NCBI GenBank assembly: GCA_963825075.1
Contig: CAWGRX010000037.1
Location: forward strand, 1 to 64,000
From: CAWAVN01 sp963825075
GTDB lineage: Bacteria; Planctomycetota; Planctomycetia; Planctomycetales; Planctomycetaceae
Reading direction: 5' to 3'
DNA: 64,000 nucleotides
Below the pieces are notes generated by a model. The model did no database searches, was not told the origin of the DNA, and worked only from the letters and a program-made list of their open reading frames with translations. The position numbers and the translations under genes are program-made. This document shows positions 19,751 through 28,913 of this stretch, piece by piece (within the stretch, counting starts at the first letter, position 1; every line of letters begins with the position of its first letter).

Positions 19751-20691
19751 ATGCGTCGGTCCCTTTCCTCTTGCTCATCGTCCCGCCGCGGGTTCACGCT
19801 GATTGAATTGCTGGTGGTGATTGCGATTATCGCCATCCTCATCGCTCTCTTGCTTCCCGCGGTCCAGCAGGGCGCGAGGCGGCGCGGCGGACATCGTGTA
19901 AAAACAATCTCAAACAATTGGCCTTGGCTACACACAACTTTGAAGAGACGTTCAAAAGCCTGTCTTACGCGACCCGCGACCGCGAACCGGGCGGCACCAC
20001 CGACACCTGGATGACCGGCCAAATTCAAATCTTGCCGTTCTTGGAGCAGGATAACATTGCCAAGCGCTGGGATCCCACGCAGCCCCGCAACAGCACCGTG
20101 GACAACGACGGCGACGGCTGGACCAATGCCCTCTTGCAGCAGCAGATTGTCCCCACGCTGCTCTGTCCGGCGATGGTGCTTCCTCCCGGACAACTTCCGG
20201 AAAACCGCGCCCCGGCCAGCTATTTGTGGAGTTCCGGGACTTACGACATCACGCTTTTCCATTACGCGATTTACTACGGCATCCCGGAACCGGCCTACAA
20301 CGGGGCGGTCATTCCCATCAAAACCGTCGTCCCCTCAAGCGGACCAGGCCCCAACAATCGCAAGCCGACGAAAATGCGCGATGTGACCGACGGGTTGTCC
20401 AATACCTTCCTATTGGGGGAAACCGACTTTTCGCCGAATGGGACTCCCACAACAGATATCGCCTGCATCTGGGCCTACGGCTATCTTTATGCTTGGGGTT
20501 CGACCTACAACGGCTTGAACCGGCACGATAATGCGTCCCCCGTATATGGGGCCTTTCGCAGTCAGCACGTGGGCGGCGTCAATTTCGCTTATGGCGACGG
20601 TGCGGTGCGGTTCGTCTCCGAGAACGTGAACCCGGCGGTTTACAACGCACTCGCCACGCGAGCCGGCGGCGAAGTGGTCAACCACAATTAA
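19751..20691 (+). CDS. DUF1559 prepilin-like protein (one frame break)
   Basis: This is a planctomycete-type secreted protein with a type IV prepilin leader: RRGFTLIELLVVIAIIAILI, with the cleavage Gly-Phe at about residues 14-15. The family continuation VQQAREAARRTSCKNNLKQL is split near 19869, where one base, probably C, is missing; restoring it gives 313 residues. The DUF1559 body has FEETFKSL, FLLGETDFSPNG and the typical end FRSQHVGGVNFAYGDGAVRF. DUF1559 proteins occur in large numbers per planctomycete genome, and their role is unknown. It heads a three-gene cluster behind a Fur-like palindrome. Confidence 0.93.
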
Positions 20692-20708
20692 AGAAAAAGC
20701 GAAGGCCT

Positions 20709-20993
20709 ATGATGAAGTTGATCCGAATCGCTTGTTTGACGTTTGTGCTCGCCTACATTGGGTGCGGGACGTCCGAACCTAAGCCGGCTTCGGACGCCGC
20801 GAATGCGACCGGCCCTTTGACCGTGGAGGAATGGAAGGATCTCCCCGCCTCGGTGAAGTATGATGCGGGCAGTTTCGAGCGGCTCAAACAAGGCAACAAG
20901 GAACTTCAAACCCAAGCCGGCTGGGACAGGTTTATGAAACAGACGATCGTCCCCGAACGCAAGCAAGACATTCCCGGCACGCCCGGAATGTGA
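20709..20993 (+). CDS. Small lipoprotein downstream of DUF1559
   Basis: This 94-residue protein has an N-terminal hydrophobic segment ending in the lipobox-like LAYIGC at about residues 14-19. It would be lipidated at that cysteine and exposed in the periplasm. The rest is charged and without a known domain. It starts 17 bp after the DUF1559 stop. Small lipoproteins of this sort often follow DUF1559 genes in planctomycetes, so they may work together, but no function is known. Confidence 0.72.
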   Translation: MMKLIRIACLTFVLAYIGCGTSEPKPASDAANATGPLTVEEWKDLPASVKYDAGSFERLKQGNKELQTQAGWDRFMKQTIVPERKQDIPGTPGM

Positions 20994-21112
20994 TCACCAG
21001 TCTCGCCGGGGGAGAGAGGAACGTTTTCCCATCATTCGCCTCTCTCGACCGGCGGTTTGAATTTGATGAATTTCCGCAGACATTTTCTTCCCTATTTCTC
21101 AGAAAGCACGCC

Positions 21113-22761
21113 ATGAAACGATTTCCTGACTTGGTTCCAATCGGACTTATTCTCGCCGCATTCTGTCTGATGCCCCGTTCGGCTCAGGCCCATTTCATTT
21201 GGTTGGCCACGGGAGAAGACGGTCAGTTGCACGTTTATTTCAGCGAGTCGGCCGAACCCGATGATCCGGAACTCCTGAAATATGCCGAGAAGGCCAAGGT
21301 CTTCCGATTGAAACGGGAAGGCGCAGCCGAATCCTTGATGTTGAGCCGAACGAAAGACGGGTTGATCGCCAACCTAGAAGGCCGTCGCGCCGGAATTCGG
21401 TCTTCGTGGCCACCCTCGATTTCGGCGTGATCGAACGCGGCGGGAAAACGTTTTTGCTGCGCTACTTCGCGAAGACGGGGCCGGACGTATCCCGCCGCGC
21501 TTGGAAGATCAAAGCCGAGAAACCGTTGGAGTTGGATCTCGTCCCGGAACGCCAAGGCGACCAAATCGCGGTCAAAGTTCTTTGGCAAGGAAGGCCGGCC
21601 CCAGGCGCGGAATACAACGTCGCCCGTCCCGGGAAAGACGATGCCCAGGGCAAAACCGATGAAAACGGCACCTTCACATTCCAACCTGGTGAAGCCGGTT
21701 TGCACTCGATCCGCGTGAAACTTGTCGAAGCCAAAACCGGCCAACACGCCGGCAAGGATTATGCCGAAATCCGCAACTACGTCACGCTGGCGCTTCCCGT
21801 GGGCGAAACAACTTCATCTGCGACTGCTGTGAAAACGAAAAGTCCGTTTCCCGACATTCCGGAGCTGGTCACAAGCTTCGGCGCAGCCATCGCCGACGGG
21901 CAGCTTTACTCCTACGGCGGGCACACCGGCCGGGCCCACTCTTATTCCACCAAGGAGCAAGGCAACGTGCTCAGGCGGTTGAAGCTCGACGGCCGATCGA
22001 AATGGGAAACCTTGGCCAAAGGTCCGCATTTGCAAGGCCTGGCGTTGGTGGCTCACAAAGGAAACGTGTATCGCATCGGCGGGTTCACCGCGAAAAACGC
22101 CGAGGGCGAAGACCACGATTTGTGGTCCCAGGGTTCCGTGGCCAAATTCGATTCTAAGACCAACCAATGGCAAAAGATGTCCGCCTTGCCGGAACCGCGG
22201 TCCTCCTTCGATGCCGCTGTTTTGAACGATGCGATTTACGTCATCGGCGGTTGGCAGCTTTTAGGCGAAGCCGAGCACAAATGGCACAAGACCGCCTGGA
22301 AGTTGGATTTTTCGGAGGACAAACCGGAATGGAAACCCTTGCCCAATCCGCCCTTCCAGCGACGCGCGCTTTCGGTTGCCGCTTATCAGGGCAAGATCTA
22401 TGCCATCGGCGGAATGCGGGAAGAAGGCGGCCCCACCACGCGAGTCGATGTCTTCGATCCCCAAACCCAAACCTGGTCGGAAGCCGGCAAACTTCAAGGC
22501 GAAGAACCGATCACGGGGTTTGGAAGCTCCGCCTTCGCCACGGGCGGTGCACTCTATGTGAGCACGATCAAAGGCACTTTGCAAAAGCTCAACCAAGCCG
22601 GCGACAAGTGGGAAATCGTCCAAGAAACTCCGACCGCCCGCTTCTTCCACCGCATGCTGCCTTTGGACGAGCATCGCCTGTTGATGGTCGGCGGAGCCAA
22701 CATGAGCGTCGGCAAATTCGCGGAACTGGAAATTCTCCACGTCGGATCGAAACAACGCTGA
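21113..22761 (+). CDS. Secreted DUF4198-like plus kelch-repeat protein (one frame break)
   Basis: Restoring one base near 21392 gives 549 residues. The signal peptide is followed by AHFIWLATGEDGQLHVYF, the typical DUF4198 start, and a carboxypeptidase-regulatory-like segment (PAPGAEYNVARPGKD, GTFTFQP). Residues about 240-545 form kelch repeats: YSYGGHTGRAHSY, YRIGGFTA, YVIGGWQLLGE, YAIGGMREEGG, LLMVGGANM. It is probably a periplasmic beta-propeller. DUF4198 proteins are often linked with metal uptake, which fits the Fur-like palindrome before the cluster. The break lies before FVATLDFGVIERGG. Confidence 0.82.
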
Positions 22762-22776
22762 CCGACCCGCAACTGG

Positions 22777-23793
22777 TCAGGGGGCTTGGGAATGCGCATC
22801 GCGATTGGAACTTTGGCTTTGATCGTCCGATTCCGCTTCCGGCGCATCCCCCAAATCTCGGCGGGACCAGAATTGGGCGAGGATGGTTCCTGTGAGCATG
22901 CAGCCGAAGGTGTATAAGGCCGTCGGAAGCGCCACGGCGGGCAGGGACGGGAACAATCGCGAAGCCAACGTCGCCCCCAGCCCGGCGTTCTGCATGCCGA
23001 TTTCCAACGTCAGCGCCCGGCGTTTTCCAGCGGGCAATCGCATGAACCGTCCGCCCGCATAACCCGCGGCATAGCCCACGAGATTGATCCCCACCAGTAC
23101 CAACACCAACACGAGCCGGCTGTGATCGAGCGGTTCGGTCAATGTGCCGTGGTTGGCATTGACGACCACGGCGATGATCCACAGGATCACCAAATTCGCA
23201 ATCGCCGGGGCAAAGCGTTTGCTCCACTCTTCGACGCGGGAAACGTTCCGGGCCAAGACATGCCCGACCACCACCGGCAAAAACACCTGAAGCAACAAAT
23301 CCCGAAACGCCCGCTGGGCCAGGTCGGCCGCGTCGATGTCCGTCTGGTTCAAGGCGAGATACAAAATCAAAGGCACGGCGATGGGGGACAGCAGTGTGGC
23401 GGTCGTGGTCAGACTGACCGAGTAGCTCACGTTGCCCCGCGCTGCGAGCGTCAATACGTTGGACGCCATCGCCCCCGGCACGCTGCCCACCAGAATCACG
23501 CCGAGCATCCAATCTTCCGGGAGTCCCGCCAACTTTCCGAGACCCCACGCGATCAGCGGCATCGTTCCATATTGCACGGCCGTCCCGCCGATGACTGTCG
23601 GCCACCGCGCGAGCACCTGCCGGATTTCATCCCGCGGCAGCAGACAGCCGATGGCGAACATCGTCGCCGTAATCATCTGCCCCAAATAAGGCTTCGTCAG
23701 CGAGAATGGATCAAAGCCCAGCCCCCATCCCGGCCACGCCACGGCGAGTAAACAGAGCAGCGAAAGCCAAACCAGCAAAAGCCGTTGGAGCAT
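22777..23793 (-). CDS. Bile acid:sodium symporter (BASS) family transporter
   Basis: This 338-residue protein has about ten membrane segments. Family marks are QMITATMFAIGCLLP near the N-terminus, VGSVPGAMASNVLTLAARGN (crossover region) and LEIGMQNAGLGATLA. BASS proteins take up organic anions with sodium; substrates vary (bile acids, pyruvate, pantothenate, 2-keto acids) and cannot be told here. It is convergent with the kelch gene (15 bp) and directly upstream of an SGNH hydrolase gene on the same strand. Confidence 0.88.
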   Translation of the reverse strand: MLQRLLLVWLSLLCLLAVAWPGWGLGFDPFSLTKPYLGQMITATMFAIGCLLPRDEIRQVLARWPTVIGGTAVQYGTMPLIAWGLGKLAGLPEDWMLGVILVGSVPGAMASNVLTLAARGNVSYSVSLTTTATLLSPIAVPLILYLALNQTDIDAADLAQRAFRDLLLQVFLPVVVGHVLARNVSRVEEWSKRFAPAIANLVILWIIAVVVNANHGTLTEPLDHSRLVLVLVLVGINLVGYAAGYAGGRFMRLPAGKRRALTLEIGMQNAGLGATLASRLFPSLPAVALPTALYTFGCMLTGTILAQFWSRRDLGDAPEAESDDQSQSSNRDAHSQAP

Positions 23794-23797
23794 GAAA

Positions 23798-24475
23798 CTA
23801 CTCGGCTCCGGGCAAATGCGGCCGGATCAGCGAGGCCCAGATTTTGTAGCCTTGTTCGTTCATGTGCAGGCCATCCTTGAGGAACAGTTCGGCTTGCGGG
23901 CGGCCGTCTTCGCCGAGCATCGGCTTCCAGACGTCGATGAACTCCAACTGTTCGTTCTTTTCGCATTGGGAGCGGATCAGCCCGTTGGCCTTTTGGATGG
24001 TCTCGGCCAACTTCCAGCGAGCAAGGCTGGGCTTGATCGCGATAAACAGGATTTTGGTTTTCGGCAGTTTTTCGTGGACGATTTTGACGAACTCCTTGAA
24101 ATCGTTCGCCACCTGTTCGGGGGACTTGCCGTGGGCGGTGTCGTTGTCCCCCGCGTAGAACACGATCGTCCTCGGCTGATACTTCAACACGATGCGGTCC
24201 GCGAAATGCACGGAGTCCGCAATCTCCGAACCGCCGAAGCCGCGGTTGATTGTCGCCCGATCAGGAAAACTTTTATCGAGCTTCCACAGCCGAATGCTGG
24301 AACTGCCCACGAATAGCACCGCCCCTTTGGGCGGCGGGGATTTTTGGTCTTGCGCTTCAAACGCGGCGATCGCCTTTTCCCACTTGGCAAACGGCGAAGG
24401 CGGATCGGCCCTAACGATCGAACCGCTCGCCGAGATCCCCAGAATCATCAATCCCCAAAGCAAAATCCTGAGCAT
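23798..24475 (-). CDS. Secreted SGNH/GDSL-family hydrolase
   Basis: This protein has 225 residues with a signal peptide (MLRILLWGLMILGISASGSI). The catalytic blocks are complete: serine in VGSSSIRLW (block I), glycine in NRGFGGSEIAD (block II), AGDNDT (block III) and DGLHMN with the Asp/His pair (block V). It is probably a periplasmic esterase or acetyl-esterase on carbohydrate; the substrate is unknown. ATG 24475 gives the signal peptide directly at the N-terminus. It ends 4 bp before the start of the BASS gene and may be co-transcribed with it. Confidence 0.88.
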   Translation of the reverse strand: MLRILLWGLMILGISASGSIVRADPPSPFAKWEKAIAAFEAQDQKSPPPKGAVLFVGSSSIRLWKLDKSFPDRATINRGFGGSEIADSVHFADRIVLKYQPRTIVFYAGDNDTAHGKSPEQVANDFKEFVKIVHEKLPKTKILFIAIKPSLARWKLAETIQKANGLIRSQCEKNEQLEFIDVWKPMLGEDGRPQAELFLKDGLHMNEQGYKIWASLIRPHLPGAE

Positions 24476-24605
24476 ACTGTCCCCTCTCGCGCGAAATGCA
24501 AAAAAATCAATCCAGCGGATGGCGAAGCCGACTCGGCCGTTCCGCGGTCTTCGCATTACATCGCGCGGATCGGGGAAAAGCAATACCGGGAAGAGTTCCC
24601 TCGGA

Positions 24606-25628
24606 TCACAGCCGAACGGGAACCCATTGCTGCCGGCGGGCATCGTACATCAGCCGCGGATGAGCCGCGCCGGGATTATAGTTTTGGGTGGTCGGATTGG
24701 CTCCCATCGGCATAGGCGTGGGCATCGGTTGTGGGGCGGGATTGGTTCCCATCGGCATAGGCGTGGGCATCGGTTGTTGGGCCGGGGCTTGGCCTTGCAT
24801 TGGATTTTGTTGAGGGGCGGTTTGGGGAGTTGGAGCCGGGGTGGGAGCGGACCGCGTCGCCGGTGGTGCCAGCGGTGGTGCCGGCTGCCCGGCGGATGGG
24901 GTTTCCATCATTTCATAATGCGGCGGCAGTTGCTCGGCTGACGAAGGCAGTTCGCTTTCGGGAATGGGAGTGGGCATCATATAGGGATCGGCCGGCGGCG
25001 CGGGCGGCGGGTTTTGGAACAACTGCGGATAGTTCGTCACGCCGGGCAACGGACGGGGCACGGTTTGCGGATAGCCGGGAGCCGACGCCGAAGCCCCGGG
25101 ACCGCAAGTCGGACACGGTGCCGCGAACGTGGGAACCAGCCCCGATCCCAAAGCCGGCGGGTTGCTGTAACTCGGCGAACTGTAGGCGGGCGAAACGGGA
25201 ATGCCCTGGGGCATCATGCCGCTTGTCGGAGGCAGATTCGGCATGCTGGGCAGCGGCGAATAAGGCGTCACCGATCCCATAGGAATCCCCGACATCGGAC
25301 AAGCCGGGGAGCAAACCGGCGGACAAACTGGAGCACAAATCGGAGCTGGGGGGCAGCCCGGAACACATACCGGAGCCGGCGGGCAAACGGGAGCACAAAC
25401 CGGAGCCGGGTAGCATGCCGGTTCTGACCCGCACAGGCACGAAGTCAAGCAGCAATCGCAATCGGAGTCGCAATGCAGCATCCACGGATCCAAAGGACCG
25501 CCGCACAACACCCCCACGCCGCCTCCGGTTTGAAATCCCGTCACGGGATCGTAGCGAACGGGATTGTACGTGCACCCAGTAGCAATCCAGAGCAGCACGC
25601 AGAGACAGCGGCAACAAGTCGGCTTCAT
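24606..25628 (-). CDS. Cysteine- and proline-rich putative lipoprotein
   Basis: This 340-residue low-complexity protein starts at ATG 25628. The signal peptide ends in IATGC, a lipobox, so it is probably membrane-anchored. Residues about 50-110 are rich in Cys and Pro with repeats of the kind PAPVCAPVCPP. The C-terminal third is Pro/Met-rich, including a tandem 15-residue repeat (MPTPMPMG-NP). The end RLMYDARRQQWVPVRL resembles endings of other planctomycete proline-rich proteins. A structural cell-envelope role is inferred from composition; no enzymatic domain is visible. Confidence 0.7.
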   Translation of the reverse strand: MKPTCCRCLCVLLWIATGCTYNPVRYDPVTGFQTGGGVGVLCGGPLDPWMLHCDSDCDCCLTSCLCGSEPACYPAPVCAPVCPPAPVCVPGCPPAPICAPVCPPVCSPACPMSGIPMGSVTPYSPLPSMPNLPPTSGMMPQGIPVSPAYSSPSYSNPPALGSGLVPTFAAPCPTCGPGASASAPGYPQTVPRPLPGVTNYPQLFQNPPPAPPADPYMMPTPIPESELPSSAEQLPPHYEMMETPSAGQPAPPLAPPATRSAPTPAPTPQTAPQQNPMQGQAPAQQPMPTPMPMGTNPAPQPMPTPMPMGANPTTQNYNPGAAHPRLMYDARRQQWVPVRL

Positions 25629-25841
25629 GATTTCGTCCTGGTAGGGGGATGAGGTCCATTCCGTTGGGATTTACGTACCAGGAGATCTCATCGGCGGTGA
25701 GTTTGGGGAACCTTTAACGGTTATCCGACTTTTTTGGAAAAAAATCGCGATCCGCCCCAATCCTGTTCAAGAATCCAACTTATGTCGCGCGAAAGCATGC
25801 GGAGAGCCGAGCGCGAAGAGCGGAGAGCCGAACCATCGGAT

Positions 25842-26570
25842 TTACCAACGGCTTAAAAGCATCTTCGCCCGGCCCAAAAAGCCGACCAGATAGGTGAAAA
25901 ACACAGGGCATTTGCAGATGCGAACTTCAAAGCCCAATGAACCGGGGCCGCGTTTGGGGGCGAACAAATTGCTCTGGCGGGCGATGCCGGCTTGTTGGAT
26001 GAAGTCCCAAACTTCGGCCGGGGTGTATTTTTCATCCAAATCCGCCGGGGGCACGCCCCGTTCCGCGCGAACGCGGTTAAACTCTTCCAGGGCCTTGGGA
26101 TGCGGATTTCGGCGAGGTTCGTGAATCACCGCCACGCCGCCGGGCTTGAGGATCCGGTAAATCTCGCGGAGGGCCTTCACCGGTTCCGCCCAGTGGTGAA
26201 TGGTGGACCGGCTGATGACCATGTGCGCGAACTCATCCGGGTAAGGCAGGTCGTGCACATCGTTGTGGTCGATGTGGATTCGCTTCGCAAGTCCGTGCTC
26301 GGACACGGTTTCGCGTGCCTTATCCACCATGTCCTCGAAGTAATCGGTGCCGACGAGCGAGAAATCCTCAAAGTCGGCATCGCGGGCAATCTGAAGCAGC
26401 AACTGAGCCGTGCCCGTGCCAATGTCCACAAATTGCTTCGGGCCGGCCGGCAAGAATCTGAGTTCGATCTTCAGCCGCTTGATGATCCGGTTGTCGTAAG
26501 TCTTTACGGAGTCGGCGGTGTATTCATCGTATTGCTCCGCCGAGTAGTGGACGTGTACGTTCTGGCCCAT
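25842..26570 (-). CDS. Class I SAM-dependent methyltransferase
   Basis: This is a 242-residue methyltransferase of the Methyltransf_11 type. SAM-binding motif I is FVDIGTGTAQLLL (about residue 48), followed by LVGTDYFEDMVDKAR, the acidic HNDVHDLPYPDEFAH, and SRSTIHHWAEPVKALREIYR with the post-motif RILKPGGVAVIHEP. The substrate is unknown. ATG 26570 is used. It stands between two lipoprotein genes on the same strand, separated from the next by about 195 bp containing an inverted repeat. Confidence 0.88.
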   Translation of the reverse strand: MGQNVHVHYSAEQYDEYTADSVKTYDNRIIKRLKIELRFLPAGPKQFVDIGTGTAQLLLQIARDADFEDFSLVGTDYFEDMVDKARETVSEHGLAKRIHIDHNDVHDLPYPDEFAHMVISRSTIHHWAEPVKALREIYRILKPGGVAVIHEPRRNPHPKALEEFNRVRAERGVPPADLDEKYTPAEVWDFIQQAGIARQSNLFAPKRGPGSLGFEVRICKCPVFFTYLVGFLGRAKMLLSRW

Positions 26571-26715
26571 CGGTCAATCCTCATGGAGTCGGAAACACGG
26601 AAGCATTCGGAAGCGGGAAACCTCAATCCGCCTATCTTGCCAAATTCTCCCAAGCTATTCCACTCCGCAAGGATTGGAAGCACCAAACATGGAAAGGGAC
26701 AAAACCACGAAACAT

Positions 26716-26756
26716 ACGAAACACACCAAAATCTTGCTTTTTTTCGTGTGTTTCGT
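26716..26756 (-). terminator. Hairpin after the 26.8-27.6 kb lipoprotein gene
   Basis: ACGAAACACAC (26716-26726) pairs with GTGTGTTTCGT (26746-26756) across a 19-nt loop. It lies 10 bp past the stop of the minus-strand lipoprotein gene. The stem is perfect over 11 bp, but no T-run follows on that strand, so termination is possible but not certain. Confidence 0.4.
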
Positions 26757-26765
26757 GGTCCCAAA

Positions 26766-27614
26766 TCAATTTGCGGGCGAGGCGGAACGCCGCGGGTCCG
26801 GCGGGTCGGTGCCAATGAAGGCTTCGTCGGGGTTCCATTGGATGGCCGCGTCGCTGCCGGTAACGGGAAGCTCCTCGAACGGCGTGCCTTGTTCCCGCAG
26901 GTGGTCCGCGATGGCTTCCAGCGGATCGATCTGAAACTCTTTGGCAAAGATGGCCGCGAGTTCGTCCCAATGCTTGCGGACCAGTTCCACGTTTTCGTGG
27001 GGCACGTCCTGGAGCCGCTTGGCCCGATCCACGCGATTCAGCCAAATCGCCTCGCGAGTGACGGAAAACTGCCGGTCGGGACTGTAATCCACAAACGGCG
27101 TGCGATTGCGTTTGAGCCGGTTGATGACCTTCTGGCCGTGCTGAATCAGGCCGTCGAAGTCGAAGTCCTCGGGCATCCGGCTGCGGTTCATCGCCGTGCC
27201 CACCGAGAGCATCAGCCCCATGAATTGTTCGGGCGTCATCTCCACCCGGCGGAGCACGCGCTGCAATCGGCGATTGGTTTCCACCTCCTGGGCCAGATGC
27301 TTCGTGTCCCAAGGGCGCTCGATCTGGGCCGTCTCCTCGTTGACCAGTTCGCTCACCGGCAGCGTTCGCCCCACGCTCCAGCGGGCCGGCTTTCGGTAAA
27401 TCGGCTGAAACTCGGGCAACTTTTCGTCCGGCAACAAGCGGACGACCTCCAAAAACGCATCGAGTTCCGCCTCGGTCACCACCTCATCAATGCGTTTGAC
27501 CTCGACGTACTCCAACCTCTTCGCCGAACACCCCGCAAAGACCCAAACCCACGCCAACAGCCAAATGGCCCCGCGATCAAAAATATTTCGCGCGTAACAA
27601 AAACATGTCCCCAT
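26766..27614 (-). CDS. Putative lipoprotein of unknown function
   Basis: This 282-residue protein has a hydrophobic N-terminus ending in VWVFAGC, a lipobox at about residues 23-29. The mature part is charged and mostly helical, with VTEAELDAFLEVVRLLPDEK, MTPEQFMGLMLSVGTAMN and PHENVELVRKHWDELAAIF. I recognise no domain. Similar proteins occur in planctomycetes as far as I recall, always uncharacterised. It starts at ATG 27614 and is divergent from the cupin gene. Confidence 0.7.
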   Translation of the reverse strand: MGTCFCYARNIFDRGAIWLLAWVWVFAGCSAKRLEYVEVKRIDEVVTEAELDAFLEVVRLLPDEKLPEFQPIYRKPARWSVGRTLPVSELVNEETAQIERPWDTKHLAQEVETNRRLQRVLRRVEMTPEQFMGLMLSVGTAMNRSRMPEDFDFDGLIQHGQKVINRLKRNRTPFVDYSPDRQFSVTREAIWLNRVDRAKRLQDVPHENVELVRKHWDELAAIFAKEFQIDPLEAIADHLREQGTPFEELPVTGSDAAIQWNPDEAFIGTDPPDPRRSASPAN

Positions 27615-27839
27615 GTTTCATGGTATCGACCAACCACCCGGCCGCTGACGAGCAGAACTTGAGCGAAATCAACGCGTTGTCCAAGCAATCGAATGAATTG
27701 AAAGCCTGCAACGATCATCCGATGAACAAGGTCGCATCAGATAGGCGTCAAAATCTATGATATGCCGCGCCTAATGAGCACGGAACGAAGCCTCCATCGC
27801 CAACTGCTAAAACCGAATCCCCATTCAGAAAGCCAAGCC

Positions 27840-28346
27840 ATGACCAAAGCCAATTGGACGACGCAGCCGTATAATGTCATTCAGAGTTTGCTGTTCAACA
27901 ATTCGCACAGGGTGATTGAATACCAGATCAAAGATGCCGAAGGCCGTTGGCGAAACCGGGCGGACGAACGCGCCCCGGTCCGCCGACTGTACGAGACCGA
28001 AGCCCCGCCGGAACGCACGTGCCTCCAGACGATCCAATTCGTGCATCACATGCTGATCCCGCCGGGCGGCCGGCACGTCGCGGAACTTCACATTCATCCC
28101 GATGCCGAGGAAATCGTGGTCATCACCCGCGGCAGCGGAACCGCGCACGTCAGCGGGGAAACCTTCGACGTCCAAGCCGAAGACGTCGTTTACGTGCCGC
28201 CCGGCAGCGAACACGAATTCCAGAACACGGGCCGGGACCTTCTGGGCGTCCTTTTCATCTGCGTCCCCACCGGAGAAGGTCTCGCGAAGCTGGAGGCGGT
28301 TCAAACGGAAGTGGAGGAAAAGTCGTCGATCGATCCGCAATCGTAG
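27840..28346 (+). CDS. Cupin-domain protein
   Basis: This 168-residue single-domain cupin has the first metal-binding motif in AELHIHPDAEEIVVITRGSG (His, His, Glu) and the second in VYVPPGSEHEFQNTG (His). It is probably cytoplasmic and metal-binding; many such proteins bind or isomerise sugars or act as dioxygenases, and no choice is possible here. ATG 27840 is preferred because the 26 residues before it in frame look unlike coding sequence. It is followed by about 570 bp of non-genic DNA. Confidence 0.8.
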   Translation: MTKANWTTQPYNVIQSLLFNNSHRVIEYQIKDAEGRWRNRADERAPVRRLYETEAPPERTCLQTIQFVHHMLIPPGGRHVAELHIHPDAEEIVVITRGSGTAHVSGETFDVQAEDVVYVPPGSEHEFQNTGRDLLGVLFICVPTGEGLAKLEAVQTEVEEKSSIDPQS

Positions 28347-28700
28347 CGCAGAAAAGAAAAGATCTAAATGATCTACAGTCGCAATCGTATCGTTGACCGT
28401 TCCCTGATTCGTGAATCCGCGACGTTCGCGGAGCGATGACCCGCTCGACCCGCACTCACGATTCGGCTGCCTTGGCAAGAATTTTGGAAATCACTACACT
28501 TCATCTCACTGTTCGAGCAATGGTGGAGGATGGACCCCGACCTTGGATTCCCAATCTCACCAGGCGATTCGTACGCGATATGGAAGATTTCCACCATCGT
28601 GGGGAATTCACGTTGGGTCCAGGCTTTCCCCCCGAAAGAATGCCCGTCGGGCAGATGGCGCGATGACTCAAGTCTTCGGAAACTTTGCACGACATGACAC
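28347..28700. other. Intergenic stretch without a convincing gene
   Basis: Between the cupin gene and the tandem repeat I see only short open frames with unconvincing composition, the best being 28436-28666 on the plus strand (76 codons). I cannot assign any of them. Confidence 0.5.
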
Positions 28701-28780
28701 CGAATACACCAAGGGAACCATAAATGCACCAAGGGACCTATAAATACATCAAGGGAACCATAAATGCACAAAGGGACCCC
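28701..28780. repeat. 20-bp tandem repeat, about four units
   Basis: Units begin at 28711, 28731, 28751 and 28771 with a strict 20-bp period. The core AAGGGAACCATAAATGCACC varies slightly, and a partial unit stands at each end. The array is AT-richer than its surroundings and lies about 130 bp upstream of the orphan 521-residue gene. Function is unknown; it could be a binding array or simple tandem expansion. Confidence 0.9.
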
Positions 28781-28913
28781 TCCACGTTGTGGAGAAAACC
28801 ATATACCTGGGCCGGCCTTTGGCCGGAACCAATCGTGAGAAGGGAAATGGCGTTGTCTTTTGGGTAGAGTGTTGTTGTTTGTAACCGACAACATTCGCCA
28901 AAGGAGCAACGCC

